This document shows, one piece after another, positions 8,639 to 18,468 of a stretch of DNA of 35,383 nucleotides. The first letter of the stretch is position 1; every line of letters starts with the position of its first letter. The notes below the pieces were generated by a model, which saw only the letters and a program-made list of their open reading frames with translations, was not told where the DNA came from and made no database searches. Source of the DNA: Bacillota bacterium (lineage in GTDB: Bacteria > Bacillota > Clostridia > Caldicoprobacterales > Xylanivirgaceae); NCBI GenBank assembly GCA_023621995.1, contig JAMOAB010000063.1:1-35383 (forward strand), read 5' to 3'. Position numbers and translations under genes: made by a program.

Positions 8639-9239
8639 CGAAGAAAAACATATAGGCAATGTTCTATCGGCTGTATGTTCGGTAGATTTAATTGATCAAA
8701 TAATTGTAGTTAGCGATGGTTCCACGGACAATACAGTAGATATTGCCAAATCCTTTGATATAGATGTAATTGAATTAAATAAGAATTGTGGAAAAGGTTT
8801 TGCCATGAAAACTGGACTATATAATGCTAGGTCTTCAACTATTCTTTTTTTAGATGCTGATCTGAAAGGGTTAGAGCCTAATCATGTAGAAAACCTCCTT
8901 ATACCCGTATACTTAGACAAAGTTGATATGACCCTAGGAATACTCAATAGTGGAAGAAGTGCTACCGATTTAGCACAAAAGATAACTCCTTTTCTCACTG
9001 GTCAAAGAGCTATTAAGAGATATATATTAGATGACGTACTTGATAATCAATGGTGTGATGATTTTGGCATTGAACTTATGCTGACAAGATGTGCTAGAGA
9101 AAAAAAGCTTAGGATTTTAGAAGTGCCACTAAAAAATGTTAGTCATGCCATGAAAGAGGAAAAAATGGGACTTACTAGAGGAGTAGCAGCAAGGTTTAAA
9201 ATGTATTGGGAAATAGCAAGAGAATTTAATAAAAAATAA
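8601..9239 (+). CDS. Family 2 glycosyltransferase (GT-A fold), acceptor unknown
   Basis: Soluble nucleotide-sugar transferase of 212 aa. Seen in sequence: the N-terminal VTAIIPAYNEEKHIGNVL typical of GT2, VVSDGSTDNT for nucleotide binding, LFLDADL as the metal-binding DxD element (residues 80-86), and GQRAIKR in the acceptor half. There is no membrane helix. The C-terminal part is rich in basic residues, ending in ARFKMYWEIAREFNKK, and could be an amphipathic membrane contact. AGGAG (8589-8593) sits seven bases from the ATG at 8601, inside ispG, so expression is coupled to an isoprenoid enzyme. This position before polC is often held by proS in Firmicutes. A role on a lipid or polyprenyl acceptor is a guess from context; the family assignment is firm, the function is not. 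Confidence 0.85.
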   Translation: MIMNVTAIIPAYNEEKHIGNVLSAVCSVDLIDQIIVVSDGSTDNTVDIAKSFDIDVIELNKNCGKGFAMKTGLYNARSSTILFLDADLKGLEPNHVENLLIPVYLDKVDMTLGILNSGRSATDLAQKITPFLTGQRAIKRYILDDVLDNQWCDDFGIELMLTRCAREKKLRILEVPLKNVSHAMKEEKMGLTRGVAARFKMYWEIAREFNKK

Positions 9240-9309
9240 TTTGTGAGAAATATGCATATATTCCAATAACATATACTAAAAACTGTAAAGGGAGTGTATT
9301 TTAGGTCAC

Positions 9310-12300
9310 ATGAAAAATACAAAGGGCAATCAACTGTTATTAAAAGAGATACTAGATAGTAATTCAAAAAAACTACTTAATAAGATGATATTTGACAAAA
9401 CTGTAATATATAAAAGAGACAAAAAATGGGTTTTATATTTTAAAAGTAATCAATATATAGACAACTTATCATTACAGAAAATGGAAAAGCGTATAAAAAA
9501 ACAAATTAATATCTTAGATGATGTGATTATAAAAATATGCTATCCATGGGATGCAAACTTTTTTATGGATAACTTCGGTTCGATTTGGAATGATATTACA
9601 GTAAAACTACGAGAAGATATGCCCTCTTGTATTCCATGGCTAGATAGTTGTAATAGCAAGTTTGATGGTAACCAAATCGTCATTGATATAGACAATCTAA
9701 TTGGGTATGATTTCTTCAAAATGAAGAATGTAGATAAGTATATTAGCAATATCATAGAAGAGATGTTTGAAAAGCCTATTAAAGTAAAGCTTAATTTTAA
9801 TGGAACAAAAGATAAAAACTTCTACCAAGAGTTTCTCATAGAACGAAAAAATGAGGTAGAACAAATAGTAAAGAGCTATACTGCCAATGTAGATACTTTA
9901 CGGTCATCAGATCAAGAAACCTCTACACTGTCTAACAATGATGTAATCTTTGGAAAAGCTTTTACAGATACTCCCATAGCTATTTCAGATATAGATGATG
10001 AAAGTGGTAAAGTTACTATAGAAGGTGTTATATTTGATCTAGATGTGAGGGAAACCAAAAATGGTAAATATATTTTTATTTTGTATATAACCGATTATAC
10101 TAATTCCATAACAGCAAAACTATTTGCCAATAAGGAAAAATCTAAACCTCTATTTAATAAACTGAAATTAGGTGGCCATGTAAAGTTAAAAGGTGAATGT
10201 ATATTTGATAACTATCAAAGGGAATTAGTTATCATGACAGATAGTATTATGACCACATTTAAACAAGAGAGGATGGATCGCACAGAACAAAAAAGAGTAG
10301 AGCTTCATCTACATACTCACATGAGTTCAATGGATGGTATAACAGCAACAAAAAAATTGATAGACAGAGCAGCTAAATGGGGCCATAAGGCAATTGCTAT
10401 CACTGATCATGGAGTTGTACAAGCCTTTCCGGAAGCCTATGAAGCAGGTAAAAAATCCGGTATAAAGATATTATATGGGGTAGAGGGTTATCTTATCAAT
10501 GACTGTAAGCCAATTGTGGTAAATAGCAATGAACTAGACTTTAATCAAACCTTTGTTGTCCTGGATATAGAGACTACGGGTTTAGATGCAAGAACAGATA
10601 AAATTACCGAAATTGGTGCAGTAAAAATAAGGAATAAACAGATTATAGATAGTTTTCAGTCTTTTGTAAATCCGGGTATACCCATTCCTAAAAAGATTAT
10701 AGAACTTACGGGTATAACTGATGATATGGTAGCTAATGCTCCGACTATAGATGAGGTACTAGTAGAATTTAAAAGTTTCATTGAGGATGGAGTCTTAGTT
10801 GCCCATAATGCATCCTTTGATCTTGGATTTATAAAATACAATGCTAAAAAACTAGGTATGGAATTAAAAAATCCTATACTTGATACTTTAGACTTGTCTA
10901 GGGCTCTTTTTAAAGATTTAAAGAGACATAAACTCGATGTGGTTGCTAAACATCTAGGTGTAAAGCTAGACAACCATCATAGAGCATTAGATGATGCAAA
11001 GGCTACAGGCAAAATTTTGTTGAAAGCAATAGAAATAATGGAAGGTATGGACATAGCAACATTAAATGAGATAAACACTCGCATACCAGCTAATACTAAT
11101 TTAAATAAGTTACCCAATAACCATGTGGTTTTGCTGGCAAAGACTCAAGAAGGGCTGAGAAACTTATATGCTCTTATATCTAAATCACATATTGACTACT
11201 TTTATAGACGACCTAGAATACCTAAAAGCCTTCTTGCCCAGCACAGAGAAGGACTGTTGATTGGTAGTGCTTGTGAGGCAGGGGAACTATTTAAAGCCAT
11301 ATTAAATGAGCAAGATGAAAGCGAAATTGAAGAGATAGTAAAATTTTATGATTATTTAGAAATTCAACCTCTTGCAAATAATGAATTTCATATTAGGGAA
11401 GGACGGTTGAAAAATTTAGATGAATTAAAAGACATTAATCGGAAAATTATTGAGTTAGGAGAACAATTTAACAAACCGGTTGTAGCTACTGGAGATGTCC
11501 ACTTTCTTGATCCACATGACGAATATTTTAGACGCATTCTTATGCATGGACAAGGCTTTGATGATGCTGACAATCAAGCACCATTATATTTAAAGACAAC
11601 AGAAGAGATGTTGGAGGAGTTTGCATATTTAGGAGAAGAAAAATGTAAAGAAGTTGTCATAGACAATCCCAATATGATTGCCGCCATGATAGATGATATA
11701 AAGCCATTTCCTGATGGATTATATCCACCCGATATACCAGGTGCTGATGAAGAGGTTAAAAACATGGCCATAAAGCAGGCACAATCAATTTATGGCAAGC
11801 CTCTACCGCCAATTGTAGCAACAAGACTTGAAAAAGAGCTCCATTCAATCATTAGCAATGGATATGCTGTTCTATACTTGATAGCCCATAAATTAGTGAA
11901 AAAATCACTAAGCGATGGTTATCTAGTTGGATCAAGGGGATCGGTTGGTTCATCCTTTGTAGCAACTATGACAGATATTACAGAAGTAAATCCTCTACCT
12001 CCCCATTATATATGTCCCAACTGTAAACATTCAGATTTTGATGTTGATATTAGTAAGTACGGTTGTGGTGCTGATTTACCCGATAAAAATTGTCCTAAGT
12101 GCAATGAGCCATATAAAAAAGATGGTTTTGATATTCCATTCGAGGTGTTTTTAGGGTTTAAGGGGGATAAGGTGCCTGATATAGATCTTAACTTTTCTGG
12201 AGAATATCAAGCTGTAGCCCATAAATATACAGAAGAATTATTTGGTGAAGGATATGTTTTTAGAGCTGGTACTATTGGTACAATTGCAGAAAAAACTGCA

Positions 12301-13599
12301 TTTGGGTTTGTAAAAAAATATCTTGATGAAAAGGACATCCATGCAAATAACGCTGAAATCAAACGATTAGTGACAGGGTGTACTGGAGTAAAGAGGACAA
12401 CAGGTCAACACCCAGGAGGTGTAATGGTAGTACCTAAGGGTAACAATATTCATGAATTTACACCTATCCAGCATCCTGCTGATTCAAAGGATTCTGGTAT
12501 TATAACTACCCATTTTGATTATCACTCAATAAGTGATATATTGGTCAAACTAGACATATTGGGACACGATGATCCTACTGTCATAAAAATGTTAGAAGAT
12601 ATAACAGGTGTTGATGCCACAACTATTCCATTAGATGATAAAAAAACTATGGAGTTATTTTCGAGCACTAAATCTCTAAACTTGTCACCAGAGCAAATAG
12701 GAAGCCAAGTTGGTACATATGGAATACCTGAGTTTGGAACAAAATTCGTAAGACAAATGCTTGTAGATACGAGACCTACCACATTCTCAGAGTTAATAAG
12801 AATTAGTGGATTATCTCATGGAACTGACGTATGGCTAAATAACGCTCAACTTCTAATAAGAGATGGAGTTGCTGAACTTTCAGAAGTAATATGCACAAGA
12901 GATGATATAATGATATACTTGATGTATAAAGGTCTCGAACCTACAGATGCCTTCAAAATAATGGAAAGTGTAAGAAAGGGCAGAGGGCTCACAGAAGAAT
13001 TTGAAAGCAAGATGATAGACCATAACGTCCCTGATTGGTTTATAGATTCTTGTAAAAAAATAAAATATATGTTTCCCAAAGCCCATGCTGCAGCTTATGT
13101 GTTAATGGCTTTTAGAATAGCATATTTTAAAGTACATCATCCTGAAGCTTTCTATGCCACTTATTTTACTGTTAAGGCTGATGACTTTGATATGGCAACT
13201 ATATTAGAAGGAGAAGATGCTATCCGTAATAAGATAAAACAATTAGAGCATAAGGGAAATAACCTCACTGCAAAAGAAAAAGGATTGGTAACTGTCTTAG
13301 AAGTTGCTCTAGAGATGACATGCAGAGGCATTAAAATACTTCCTGTAGATCTCTATAAATCTGATGCATTAAGGTTCAAGCTTACGAAAGAAGGCAATAT
13401 ATTACCACCTCTAAATGCTCTTCAGGGAATAGGTATAAATGCTGCAAAAAATATAGTCAGTGCTAGAGAAGAAAAACCTTTTATATCAATTGAAGATCTT
13501 AAAAATAGAGCAAAGGCCTCAAAATCTGTAATAGAAATATTAAGAGAAAGTAAAACTCTAGAGGGCCTTCCTGAAACTAGCCAAATATCTATGTTCTGA
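9310..13599 (+). CDS. polC: DNA polymerase III PolC, Gram-positive type alpha subunit
   Basis: Main replicative polymerase of low-GC Gram-positives, combining polymerase and 3'-5' proofreading in one chain. Domain order: variable N-terminal region (about 1-220), OB fold (about 230-310), PHP domain beginning at LHLHTHMSSMDG (about 330), and a DnaQ-type exonuclease inserted within PHP (FVVLDIETTGLD at about 414, HHRALDDAKATG near its end). The rest of PHP follows, then the polymerase core with a four-cysteine zinc element (CPNC...CPKC, about 900-937) and catalytic VPDIDLNFSGEYQ (about 953-966). The helix-hairpin-helix and C-terminal region come last. Length 1429 aa is normal. AAAGGGAG (9287-9294) is 15 bases from ATG, so a weak start is likely. 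Stands alone between the glycosyltransferase and the rimP operon. Confidence 0.97.
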   Translation: MKNTKGNQLLLKEILDSNSKKLLNKMIFDKTVIYKRDKKWVLYFKSNQYIDNLSLQKMEKRIKKQINILDDVIIKICYPWDANFFMDNFGSIWNDITVKLREDMPSCIPWLDSCNSKFDGNQIVIDIDNLIGYDFFKMKNVDKYISNIIEEMFEKPIKVKLNFNGTKDKNFYQEFLIERKNEVEQIVKSYTANVDTLRSSDQETSTLSNNDVIFGKAFTDTPIAISDIDDESGKVTIEGVIFDLDVRETKNGKYIFILYITDYTNSITAKLFANKEKSKPLFNKLKLGGHVKLKGECIFDNYQRELVIMTDSIMTTFKQERMDRTEQKRVELHLHTHMSSMDGITATKKLIDRAAKWGHKAIAITDHGVVQAFPEAYEAGKKSGIKILYGVEGYLINDCKPIVVNSNELDFNQTFVVLDIETTGLDARTDKITEIGAVKIRNKQIIDSFQSFVNPGIPIPKKIIELTGITDDMVANAPTIDEVLVEFKSFIEDGVLVAHNASFDLGFIKYNAKKLGMELKNPILDTLDLSRALFKDLKRHKLDVVAKHLGVKLDNHHRALDDAKATGKILLKAIEIMEGMDIATLNEINTRIPANTNLNKLPNNHVVLLAKTQEGLRNLYALISKSHIDYFYRRPRIPKSLLAQHREGLLIGSACEAGELFKAILNEQDESEIEEIVKFYDYLEIQPLANNEFHIREGRLKNLDELKDINRKIIELGEQFNKPVVATGDVHFLDPHDEYFRRILMHGQGFDDADNQAPLYLKTTEEMLEEFAYLGEEKCKEVVIDNPNMIAAMIDDIKPFPDGLYPPDIPGADEEVKNMAIKQAQSIYGKPLPPIVATRLEKELHSIISNGYAVLYLIAHKLVKKSLSDGYLVGSRGSVGSSFVATMTDITEVNPLPPHYICPNCKHSDFDVDISKYGCGADLPDKNCPKCNEPYKKDGFDIPFEVFLGFKGDKVPDIDLNFSGEYQAVAHKYTEELFGEGYVFRAGTIGTIAEKTAFGFVKKYLDEKDIHANNAEIKRLVTGCTGVKRTTGQHPGGVMVVPKGNNIHEFTPIQHPADSKDSGIITTHFDYHSISDILVKLDILGHDDPTVIKMLEDITGVDATTIPLDDKKTMELFSSTKSLNLSPEQIGSQVGTYGIPEFGTKFVRQMLVDTRPTTFSELIRISGLSHGTDVWLNNAQLLIRDGVAELSEVICTRDDIMIYLMYKGLEPTDAFKIMESVRKGRGLTEEFESKMIDHNVPDWFIDSCKKIKYMFPKAHAAAYVLMAFRIAYFKVHHPEAFYATYFTVKADDFDMATILEGEDAIRNKIKQLEHKGNNLTAKEKGLVTVLEVALEMTCRGIKILPVDLYKSDALRFKLTKEGNILPPLNALQGIGINAAKNIVSAREEKPFISIEDLKNRAKASKSVIEILRESKTLEGLPETSQISMF

Positions 13600-13614
13600 A
13601 CCTATTTTTTAATG

Positions 13615-13643
13615 TTGCATTTATTGAAATAAAATGCTATACT
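13615..13643 (+). promoter_or_regulatory. Sigma-A promoter of the rimP-nusA-infB operon
   Basis: TTGCAT (13615-13620), a 17-base spacer and TATACT (13638-13643), with TG one base before the -10. It lies just after the polC stop. Transcription would start near 13650, giving a leader of about 110 bases with the hairpin at 13685-13704. Confidence 0.78.
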
Positions 13644-13684
13644 ATTATGTGGCTAATATCAACCATATTTTCGCTAATAAGTAT

Positions 13685-13713
13685 AGAGTGGGGCGACCCA
13701 CTCTTTCCTATTA
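13685..13713 (+). promoter_or_regulatory. Leader hairpin before rimP-nusA, candidate NusA-dependent attenuator
   Basis: AGAGTGGG (13685-13692) pairs perfectly with CCCACTCT (13697-13704) around GCGA, a GNRA tetraloop. The tail TTCCTATTA is a broken U-tract, the kind that depends on NusA for termination. In B. subtilis nusA is reported to control itself through leader termination; applying this here is inference. It is too far from the rimP start to hide its ribosome binding site. Confidence 0.5.
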
Positions 13714-13760
13714 TTAAAGTATTGATTATAGAGTAAAATAATCTTAGAGGAGTATGAAAG

Positions 13761-14222
13761 ATGGCTAAAGGCAAAATTGAAACAATAGCTGAAGAGTTAG
13801 CTGCACCTATAGCTGAGCAGCTAAAATTTGAAATAGTTGATATTGAATACAAAAAAGAGGGTGCTAACTGGATTCTACGTTATTATATCGATAAACCAGG
13901 TGGTATAAGTCTTGACGACTGTCAAATATTTAGTGAAAAAGTAAGCCAAGCATTAGATGAGGCCGATCCAATAAAACAACAATACTACTTAGAAGTTTCA
14001 TCGCCAGGCCTAGATAGACCATTAAAAAAACCATCAGATTTTGAACGTTTTAAAGGCAGAAATGTAGAAATAAGATTATACCGAGCGATAAATAACAAAA
14101 AAAAATATATAGGTGAATTAATAGGTCTACAAGACAATAATATTATAATTAAGATAGATGATGAAATACTCAAATTCGATAGAGAAGATGTGTCTATAGT
14201 CAGGCTTGTGATAGAGATATAA
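13761..14222 (+). CDS. rimP: Ribosome maturation factor RimP
   Basis: Assembly factor for the 30S subunit, acting around S12 and the central pseudoknot. The 153-aa protein has the two-domain form: N-terminal alpha/beta domain with FEIVDIEYKKEGANWILRYY, IDKPGGISLDDCQIFSEKVS and YYLEVSSPGLDRPLKKPSDF, then a small SH3-like beta barrel (residues about 90-153). ATG at 13761 follows AGAGGAG (13746-13752). First gene of the operon that continues into nusA 40 bases later. Confidence 0.95.
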   Translation: MAKGKIETIAEELAAPIAEQLKFEIVDIEYKKEGANWILRYYIDKPGGISLDDCQIFSEKVSQALDEADPIKQQYYLEVSSPGLDRPLKKPSDFERFKGRNVEIRLYRAINNKKKYIGELIGLQDNNIIIKIDDEILKFDREDVSIVRLVIEI

Positions 14223-14262
14223 AAACAAATCACTTGTTACTGGGTTTTAAGGAGGACTAAAA

Positions 14263-15294
14263 ATGAATGGGGATTTTTTAGGTGCAATCGACCAGATTAG
14301 TAAAGAAAAAGATATTGAAAAAGAAGTTCTTTTAGAAGCTATAGAAGCCGCTTTAGTTTCTGCATATAAGAAGAACTTTGGTACAGCACAAAATGTTAGG
14401 GTAAATATAGATAGAGTAACTGGGGCTGTAAAAGTATATGCATTGAGAAAAGTGGTCGAACAACCAGAAGATGACTTTCTAGAGATAAGTTTAGAAGAAG
14501 CTCGCAGACTTGATAAAAATTATAAACTTGATGATTTTGTGGAACAAGAAGTGACACCAAAAAATTTTGGAAGAATAGCTGCTCAAAACGCTAAACAGGT
14601 TGTAGTGCAACGGATACGAGAAGCAGAACGACTATCCATATATGAAAAATTTCTAGAAAAAGAGCATGAAGTGGTAAATGGCATAGTGCAACGTATTGAG
14701 AAGAGGAATATTTATGTGGATCTTGATACAACTGAAGGACTACTTCCAGCATCTGAGCAAATGCCAAACGAAATATACAACGTCAATGATCGTATAAAGG
14801 TTTATATAACTGAAGTTAAAAAAACGACAAAAGGTCCTCAGATTACATTATCACGCACCCATCCTAATCTTGTTAAAAGGCTTTTTGAATTGGAAGTGCC
14901 TGAAATTATGCAAGGAGATGTTATAATAAAAAATATTGCCAGAGAAGCAGGATCAAGAACTAAAATATCTGTATACTCGCCAGATGACAGAATTGATTGT
15001 GTAGGTGCTTGCGTGGGACAAAGAGGTATAAGGGTTCAACAAATAGTCGAAGAATTAAAAGGAGAAAAAATTGACATTGTTAAGTGGAGCAATGAATCTA
15101 ACGAATATATTTCTAATGCTCTAAGTCCTGCAAAAGTGTTGGAAGTATATACTGATGACGACGAAAAAAGTGCACAAGTAATAGTACCCGACAACCAACT
15201 CTCTCTTGCAATAGGTAAGGAAGGTCAAAATGCTAGATTAGCAGCTAAACTTACTGGCTGGAAAATAGATATTAAAAGTCAATCTCAAGTATGA
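14263..15294 (+). CDS. nusA: Transcription termination/antitermination protein NusA
   Basis: Binds RNA polymerase near the exit channel, promotes pausing and hairpin termination, and takes part in rRNA antitermination. Domain order: N-terminal polymerase-binding domain (about 1-125), S1 domain (about 133-200, with VNGIVQRIEKRNIYVDL), and two KH domains (about 205-343, with VGACVGQRGIRVQQIVEEL and AIGKEGQNARLAAKLTGWKI). Length 343 aa is close to other Firmicutes and lacks the acidic repeats of E. coli NusA. Strong ribosome binding site AAGGAGGAC just before the ATG. The leader hairpin upstream of rimP may be one of its own targets. Confidence 0.97.
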   Translation: MNGDFLGAIDQISKEKDIEKEVLLEAIEAALVSAYKKNFGTAQNVRVNIDRVTGAVKVYALRKVVEQPEDDFLEISLEEARRLDKNYKLDDFVEQEVTPKNFGRIAAQNAKQVVVQRIREAERLSIYEKFLEKEHEVVNGIVQRIEKRNIYVDLDTTEGLLPASEQMPNEIYNVNDRIKVYITEVKKTTKGPQITLSRTHPNLVKRLFELEVPEIMQGDVIIKNIAREAGSRTKISVYSPDDRIDCVGACVGQRGIRVQQIVEELKGEKIDIVKWSNESNEYISNALSPAKVLEVYTDDDEKSAQVIVPDNQLSLAIGKEGQNARLAAKLTGWKIDIKSQSQV

Positions 15295-15344
15295 GTGTAT
15301 TTACTTTACGATATTAAACAACTGGTATGAGGAGGGGATATATC

Positions 15345-15623
15345 TTGAAAAGACGGAAAGTACCTTTAAGAATGTGTATAGGATGCAGGGAAATGAAACC
15401 TAAGCAGGAGCTGATCAGGGTGGTTAGAGGACCAAAAGGAGATATTGATATAGATCAAAAGGGAAAATCTCCAGGTCGAGGTGCTTATTTATGTTGTAAT
15501 CTGCAATGTATTGAAAAGGCAGAAAAACATAATCTTTTCGAACATACCTTCCACCAGAAAATAGAACAGGATATCTATTGTCGTTTAAAAAATATTGTAA
15601 TCGAAGGTGATGAAGATATATAA
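15345..15623 (+). CDS. ylxR: YlxR/RnpM family RNA-binding protein
   Basis: Small basic protein of the DUF448 family. The B. subtilis member has been reported to bind the RNase P RNA and modulate its activity. Visible features are PLRMCIGCREMKPKQELIRV, with Cys11 and Cys14, and the GRGAYLC motif, which together form the conserved basic surface. An ATG at 15327 begins before the ribosome binding site GAGGAGGGG (15329-15337). The TTG at 15345, seven bases after it, is the likely start (92 aa) and matches the family N-terminus. Lies between nusA and ylxQ, as in most Firmicutes. Confidence 0.92.
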   Translation: MKRRKVPLRMCIGCREMKPKQELIRVVRGPKGDIDIDQKGKSPGRGAYLCCNLQCIEKAEKHNLFEHTFHQKIEQDIYCRLKNIVIEGDEDI

Positions 15624-15948
15624 TCGATTATATAGTTCTTTAGGAATATGTAGAAGGGCTGGAAAGATGGTATTGGGAACTGCCGCTGTAGAAAAATATA
15701 TAATTAATAAAAAGGCAAAACTTGTTATTCTGAGTTCTAATCTATCTGAAAGAACAATATCAAGATTTGATATACTATGTAAGAATAATGACATAGATAT
15801 ACTTATAATAGATGACAATGGCTATCTAGGCAAAAGTGTAGGAAGAGATGATATTAAAATAGTAGCCATAACTGATTATAGTTTTAAAAAAATAATATGT
15901 GAAATTTATAATGAAGAGTCGGGGGTGAGCGATGTATGTCAAACATAA
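15610..15948 (+). CDS. ylxQ: L7Ae-family K-turn RNA-binding protein (YlxQ)
   Basis: Ribosomal L7Ae/L30e/Gadd45-fold protein, expected to bind kink-turn RNA; B. subtilis YlxQ is the counterpart. The N-terminal [21 protein letters not shown] is the family RNA-contact segment, followed by the alpha/beta core with [11 protein letters not shown] and [14 protein letters not shown] at 15610 overlaps ylxR by 14 bases; a GTG at 15607 is the alternative. Its last 13 bases overlap infB. Its exact RNA target is unknown. Confidence 0.88.
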   Translation: MKIYNRLYSSLGICRRAGKMVLGTAAVEKYIINKKAKLVILSSNLSERTISRFDILCKNNDIDILIIDDNGYLGKSVGRDDIKIVAITDYSFKKIICEIYNEESGVSDVCQT

Positions 15949-18074
15949 AAGTTTATTCTACTACAAAAGAAATTAGAGAGAACTCACAAGAATTAAAAGG
16001 CAAAATTGAGGATCTCAAGCAAGATGTAGATAGACATATGAATGAGATTAAACAATTAAAGAAAGCTATTAAAGATAAAGATTTGAAACCAGCTGATAAT
16101 GTGAAAAAATATAGTGAGAAAAAACAAAGAAAAAAGGAACATGATATGAATAACAAACAAAGACATAAAAAAGACATAAAAAATTATAAAGAACATTCTA
16201 ATAAGAAAAGACCCCATTCAGATGTATCTAATAAACAGAAAGATAAAAGAGCTTATGTAAAAGAATCTAAGCGAGATGAGAAAGCTAAATCGCAAAATAA
16301 GAGGGCAAGTATGCCAGAGAGAAAAAAGGCTATTACTATAGGAGAGATAACCACTGTAAAAGAACTTTCTGAAAAAACAGGGATCTCAGTAGCTAACATC
16401 ATAAAACACCTTATGCAATTAGGAGTGTTAGCCACTATTAATCAAGAAATTGATTATGATACAGCTGCATTAGTAGCAAGTGAATTTGATATTAACTTAG
16501 AGCTAAAAGCAGTAAAGACATTTGAAGAAATTCTTTCTGATTTTGATGTAGAAGACGATGAGTCACAATTAGTAAAGAGAGCACCTATCGTCACTGTTAT
16601 GGGACATGTAGATCATGGTAAGACATCACTGCTAGATGCTATTCGAAATACAAGTGTTACTGAGCAAGAGGCGGGAGGAATAACACAACATATAGGCGCT
16701 TATACAATAAAAGTAGGTTCTAAGTTTGTAACTTTTTTAGATACTCCAGGACATGAAGCGTTTACATCTATGCGAGCACGGGGAGCACAGGTTACAGATA
16801 TTGCCATATTGGTGGTGGCTGCAGATGATGGCGTCATGCCTCAAACAATTGAAGCTATAAACCATGCTAAATCAGCTGATGTGCCTATAATTGTGGCAAT
16901 AAACAAAATCGATAAACCGACGGCTAATCCTGATAGAATAAAACAACAACTTGCGGAGCATGGACTCATAGTAGAAGAATGGGGTGGAGATGTCATTGCT
17001 GTTCCTGTATCAGCTTTGAAGAGGGAAGGTATAGAAGATCTTCTTGAAATGATATTATTGGTAGCGGAGATGGAAGAGTTAAAGGCCAATCCCAATAGAC
17101 CTGCAAAAGGAACTATAATAGAAGCAGAATTAGATAAAGGGCGTGGTCCTGTTGCAACTATACTGGTACAAAACGGAACATTGCATATTGGTGATTCTAT
17201 AGTTGCTGGAACGGCCTATGGTCGTGTAAGAGCTATGATGGATGACAGAGGGAGACGCATAAAGCAAGCAGGCCCATCAATACCAGTCGAGGTACTAGGT
17301 TTATCTGAAGTACCTGAAGCTGGTGATGTAATGTACGTAGTACAAGATGATAAATTAGCTAAACAAGTAGCTGAAGAAAGGAAAGAAAAAGAAAAAGAAG
17401 CTCAGCAAAAGGTTTCTACTATAACATCGTTAGACGATCTCTTTGATCAGATCAAAGAAGGGGAAATAAGAGAATTAAATTTAATAATAAAAGCAGATGT
17501 ACAAGGCTCAGCAGAGGCCGTAAGGCAAGCGTTAGAACGATTGTCAACTGATGAAGTCAGAATAAAAACTATACACAATGGGGTAGGGGCGATTACTGAG
17601 TCTGATGTCATGTTGGCTAGAGCCTCTAATGCTATAATAATTGGATTTAATGTAAGGCCTGTAACCAATGCCTACGAATTAGCTGAAAAAGAAAAGGTCG
17701 ATATAAGGACATATAGGGTCATTTATGATGCTATTCAAGATGTGGAAGCTGCTATGAAAGGTATGCTCGATCCAGAATTTAAAGAAGTAGTAATAGGGCA
17801 TGCAGAAGTCCGTGCAACATTTAAAGTCTCGGGGGTAGGAGTTGTGGCTGGATGCTATGTTACCGATGGTGTTATAAAAAGAAATGCCTATGTTAGAGTT
17901 GTCAGAGATGGTGTAGTCATTCATGAAGGGAATATTGCGTCTTTAAAACGCTTTAAAGATGACGCTAGAGAAGTAGCTGCTGGATATGAGTGTGGTATAG
18001 GAGTTGAAAACTTTAATGATATAAAGGAAGGCGATGTCATAGAGGCCTTCATTGAAGAAGAAATAGAACGATAG
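15936..18074 (+). CDS. infB: Translation initiation factor IF-2
   Basis: GTPase that brings fMet-tRNA to the 30S subunit and promotes subunit joining. The first 130 residues are a charged, lysine-rich, low-complexity region with coiled-coil potential. An IF2_N module follows (about 133-185, with [20 protein letters not shown]), then the G domain with GHVDHGKT (about 223-230), DTPGHEAF and NKID. Domains II and III and the tRNA-binding C-terminal barrel complete the protein. Length 712 aa is close to B. subtilis. ATG at 15936 has GGGGGTGA seven bases upstream inside ylxQ; the two genes overlap and are translationally coupled. Confidence 0.97.
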   Translation: MSNIKVYSTTKEIRENSQELKGKIEDLKQDVDRHMNEIKQLKKAIKDKDLKPADNVKKYSEKKQRKKEHDMNNKQRHKKDIKNYKEHSNKKRPHSDVSNKQKDKRAYVKESKRDEKAKSQNKRASMPERKKAITIGEITTVKELSEKTGISVANIIKHLMQLGVLATINQEIDYDTAALVASEFDINLELKAVKTFEEILSDFDVEDDESQLVKRAPIVTVMGHVDHGKTSLLDAIRNTSVTEQEAGGITQHIGAYTIKVGSKFVTFLDTPGHEAFTSMRARGAQVTDIAILVVAADDGVMPQTIEAINHAKSADVPIIVAINKIDKPTANPDRIKQQLAEHGLIVEEWGGDVIAVPVSALKREGIEDLLEMILLVAEMEELKANPNRPAKGTIIEAELDKGRGPVATILVQNGTLHIGDSIVAGTAYGRVRAMMDDRGRRIKQAGPSIPVEVLGLSEVPEAGDVMYVVQDDKLAKQVAEERKEKEKEAQQKVSTITSLDDLFDQIKEGEIRELNLIIKADVQGSAEAVRQALERLSTDEVRIKTIHNGVGAITESDVMLARASNAIIIGFNVRPVTNAYELAEKEKVDIRTYRVIYDAIQDVEAAMKGMLDPEFKEVVIGHAEVRATFKVSGVGVVAGCYVTDGVIKRNAYVRVVRDGVVIHEGNIASLKRFKDDAREVAAGYECGIGVENFNDIKEGDVIEAFIEEEIER

Positions 18075-18108
18075 ATGGATAAATGTAAATTAGGTAGGTG
18101 TTAATAAT

Positions 18109-18462
18109 ATGACATATCATAGATCAGAACGAGTAGCTGAAGAGATTAAAAAAGAGCTAAGTATGATTATTAGGGATGAGGTCAAAGATCCTCGTATTTC
18201 CGAAATGTTATCCATAGTTAAAGTGGATGCAAGTAGGGATCTAAGTCATGCTAAGATCTATGTCAGCGTATTGGGATCGGATGAAGAGAAAGAAGAAACT
18301 ATAGATGGATTGGAAAGTGCTAACGGATTTATTCGCAGAGAATTGGGAAAAGTATTACAACTAAGACATGTACCTGAATTAAATTTTGTATTGGATTCAT
18401 CTATAGAATATAGTGTCCATATTTCCAAAAAGATACAAGAATTGCATGATAAGAAGAGGTAA
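18109..18462 (+). CDS. rbfA: 30S ribosome-binding factor RbfA
   Basis: KH-like protein that binds immature 30S subunits and helps 16S rRNA processing, especially in the cold. The 117-aa length is typical. Visible features are the N-terminal RSERVAEEIKKELSMIIRDE and the conserved VKDPRISEMLSIVKVDASRD, followed by HAKIYVSVLGS and RHVPELNFVLDSSI. AGGTG lies eight bases before the ATG. Follows infB by 34 bases, the usual infB-rbfA pair. Confidence 0.96.
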   Translation: MTYHRSERVAEEIKKELSMIIRDEVKDPRISEMLSIVKVDASRDLSHAKIYVSVLGSDEEKEETIDGLESANGFIRRELGKVLQLRHVPELNFVLDSSIEYSVHISKKIQELHDKKR

Positions 18463-18468
18463 TATAAT

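Noticed and set aside
15327-15344. ATG at 15327 as the ylxR start
   Set aside because: The ribosome binding site GAGGAGGGG lies after it, and the extra residues have no match to the family. TTG at 15345 fits better.
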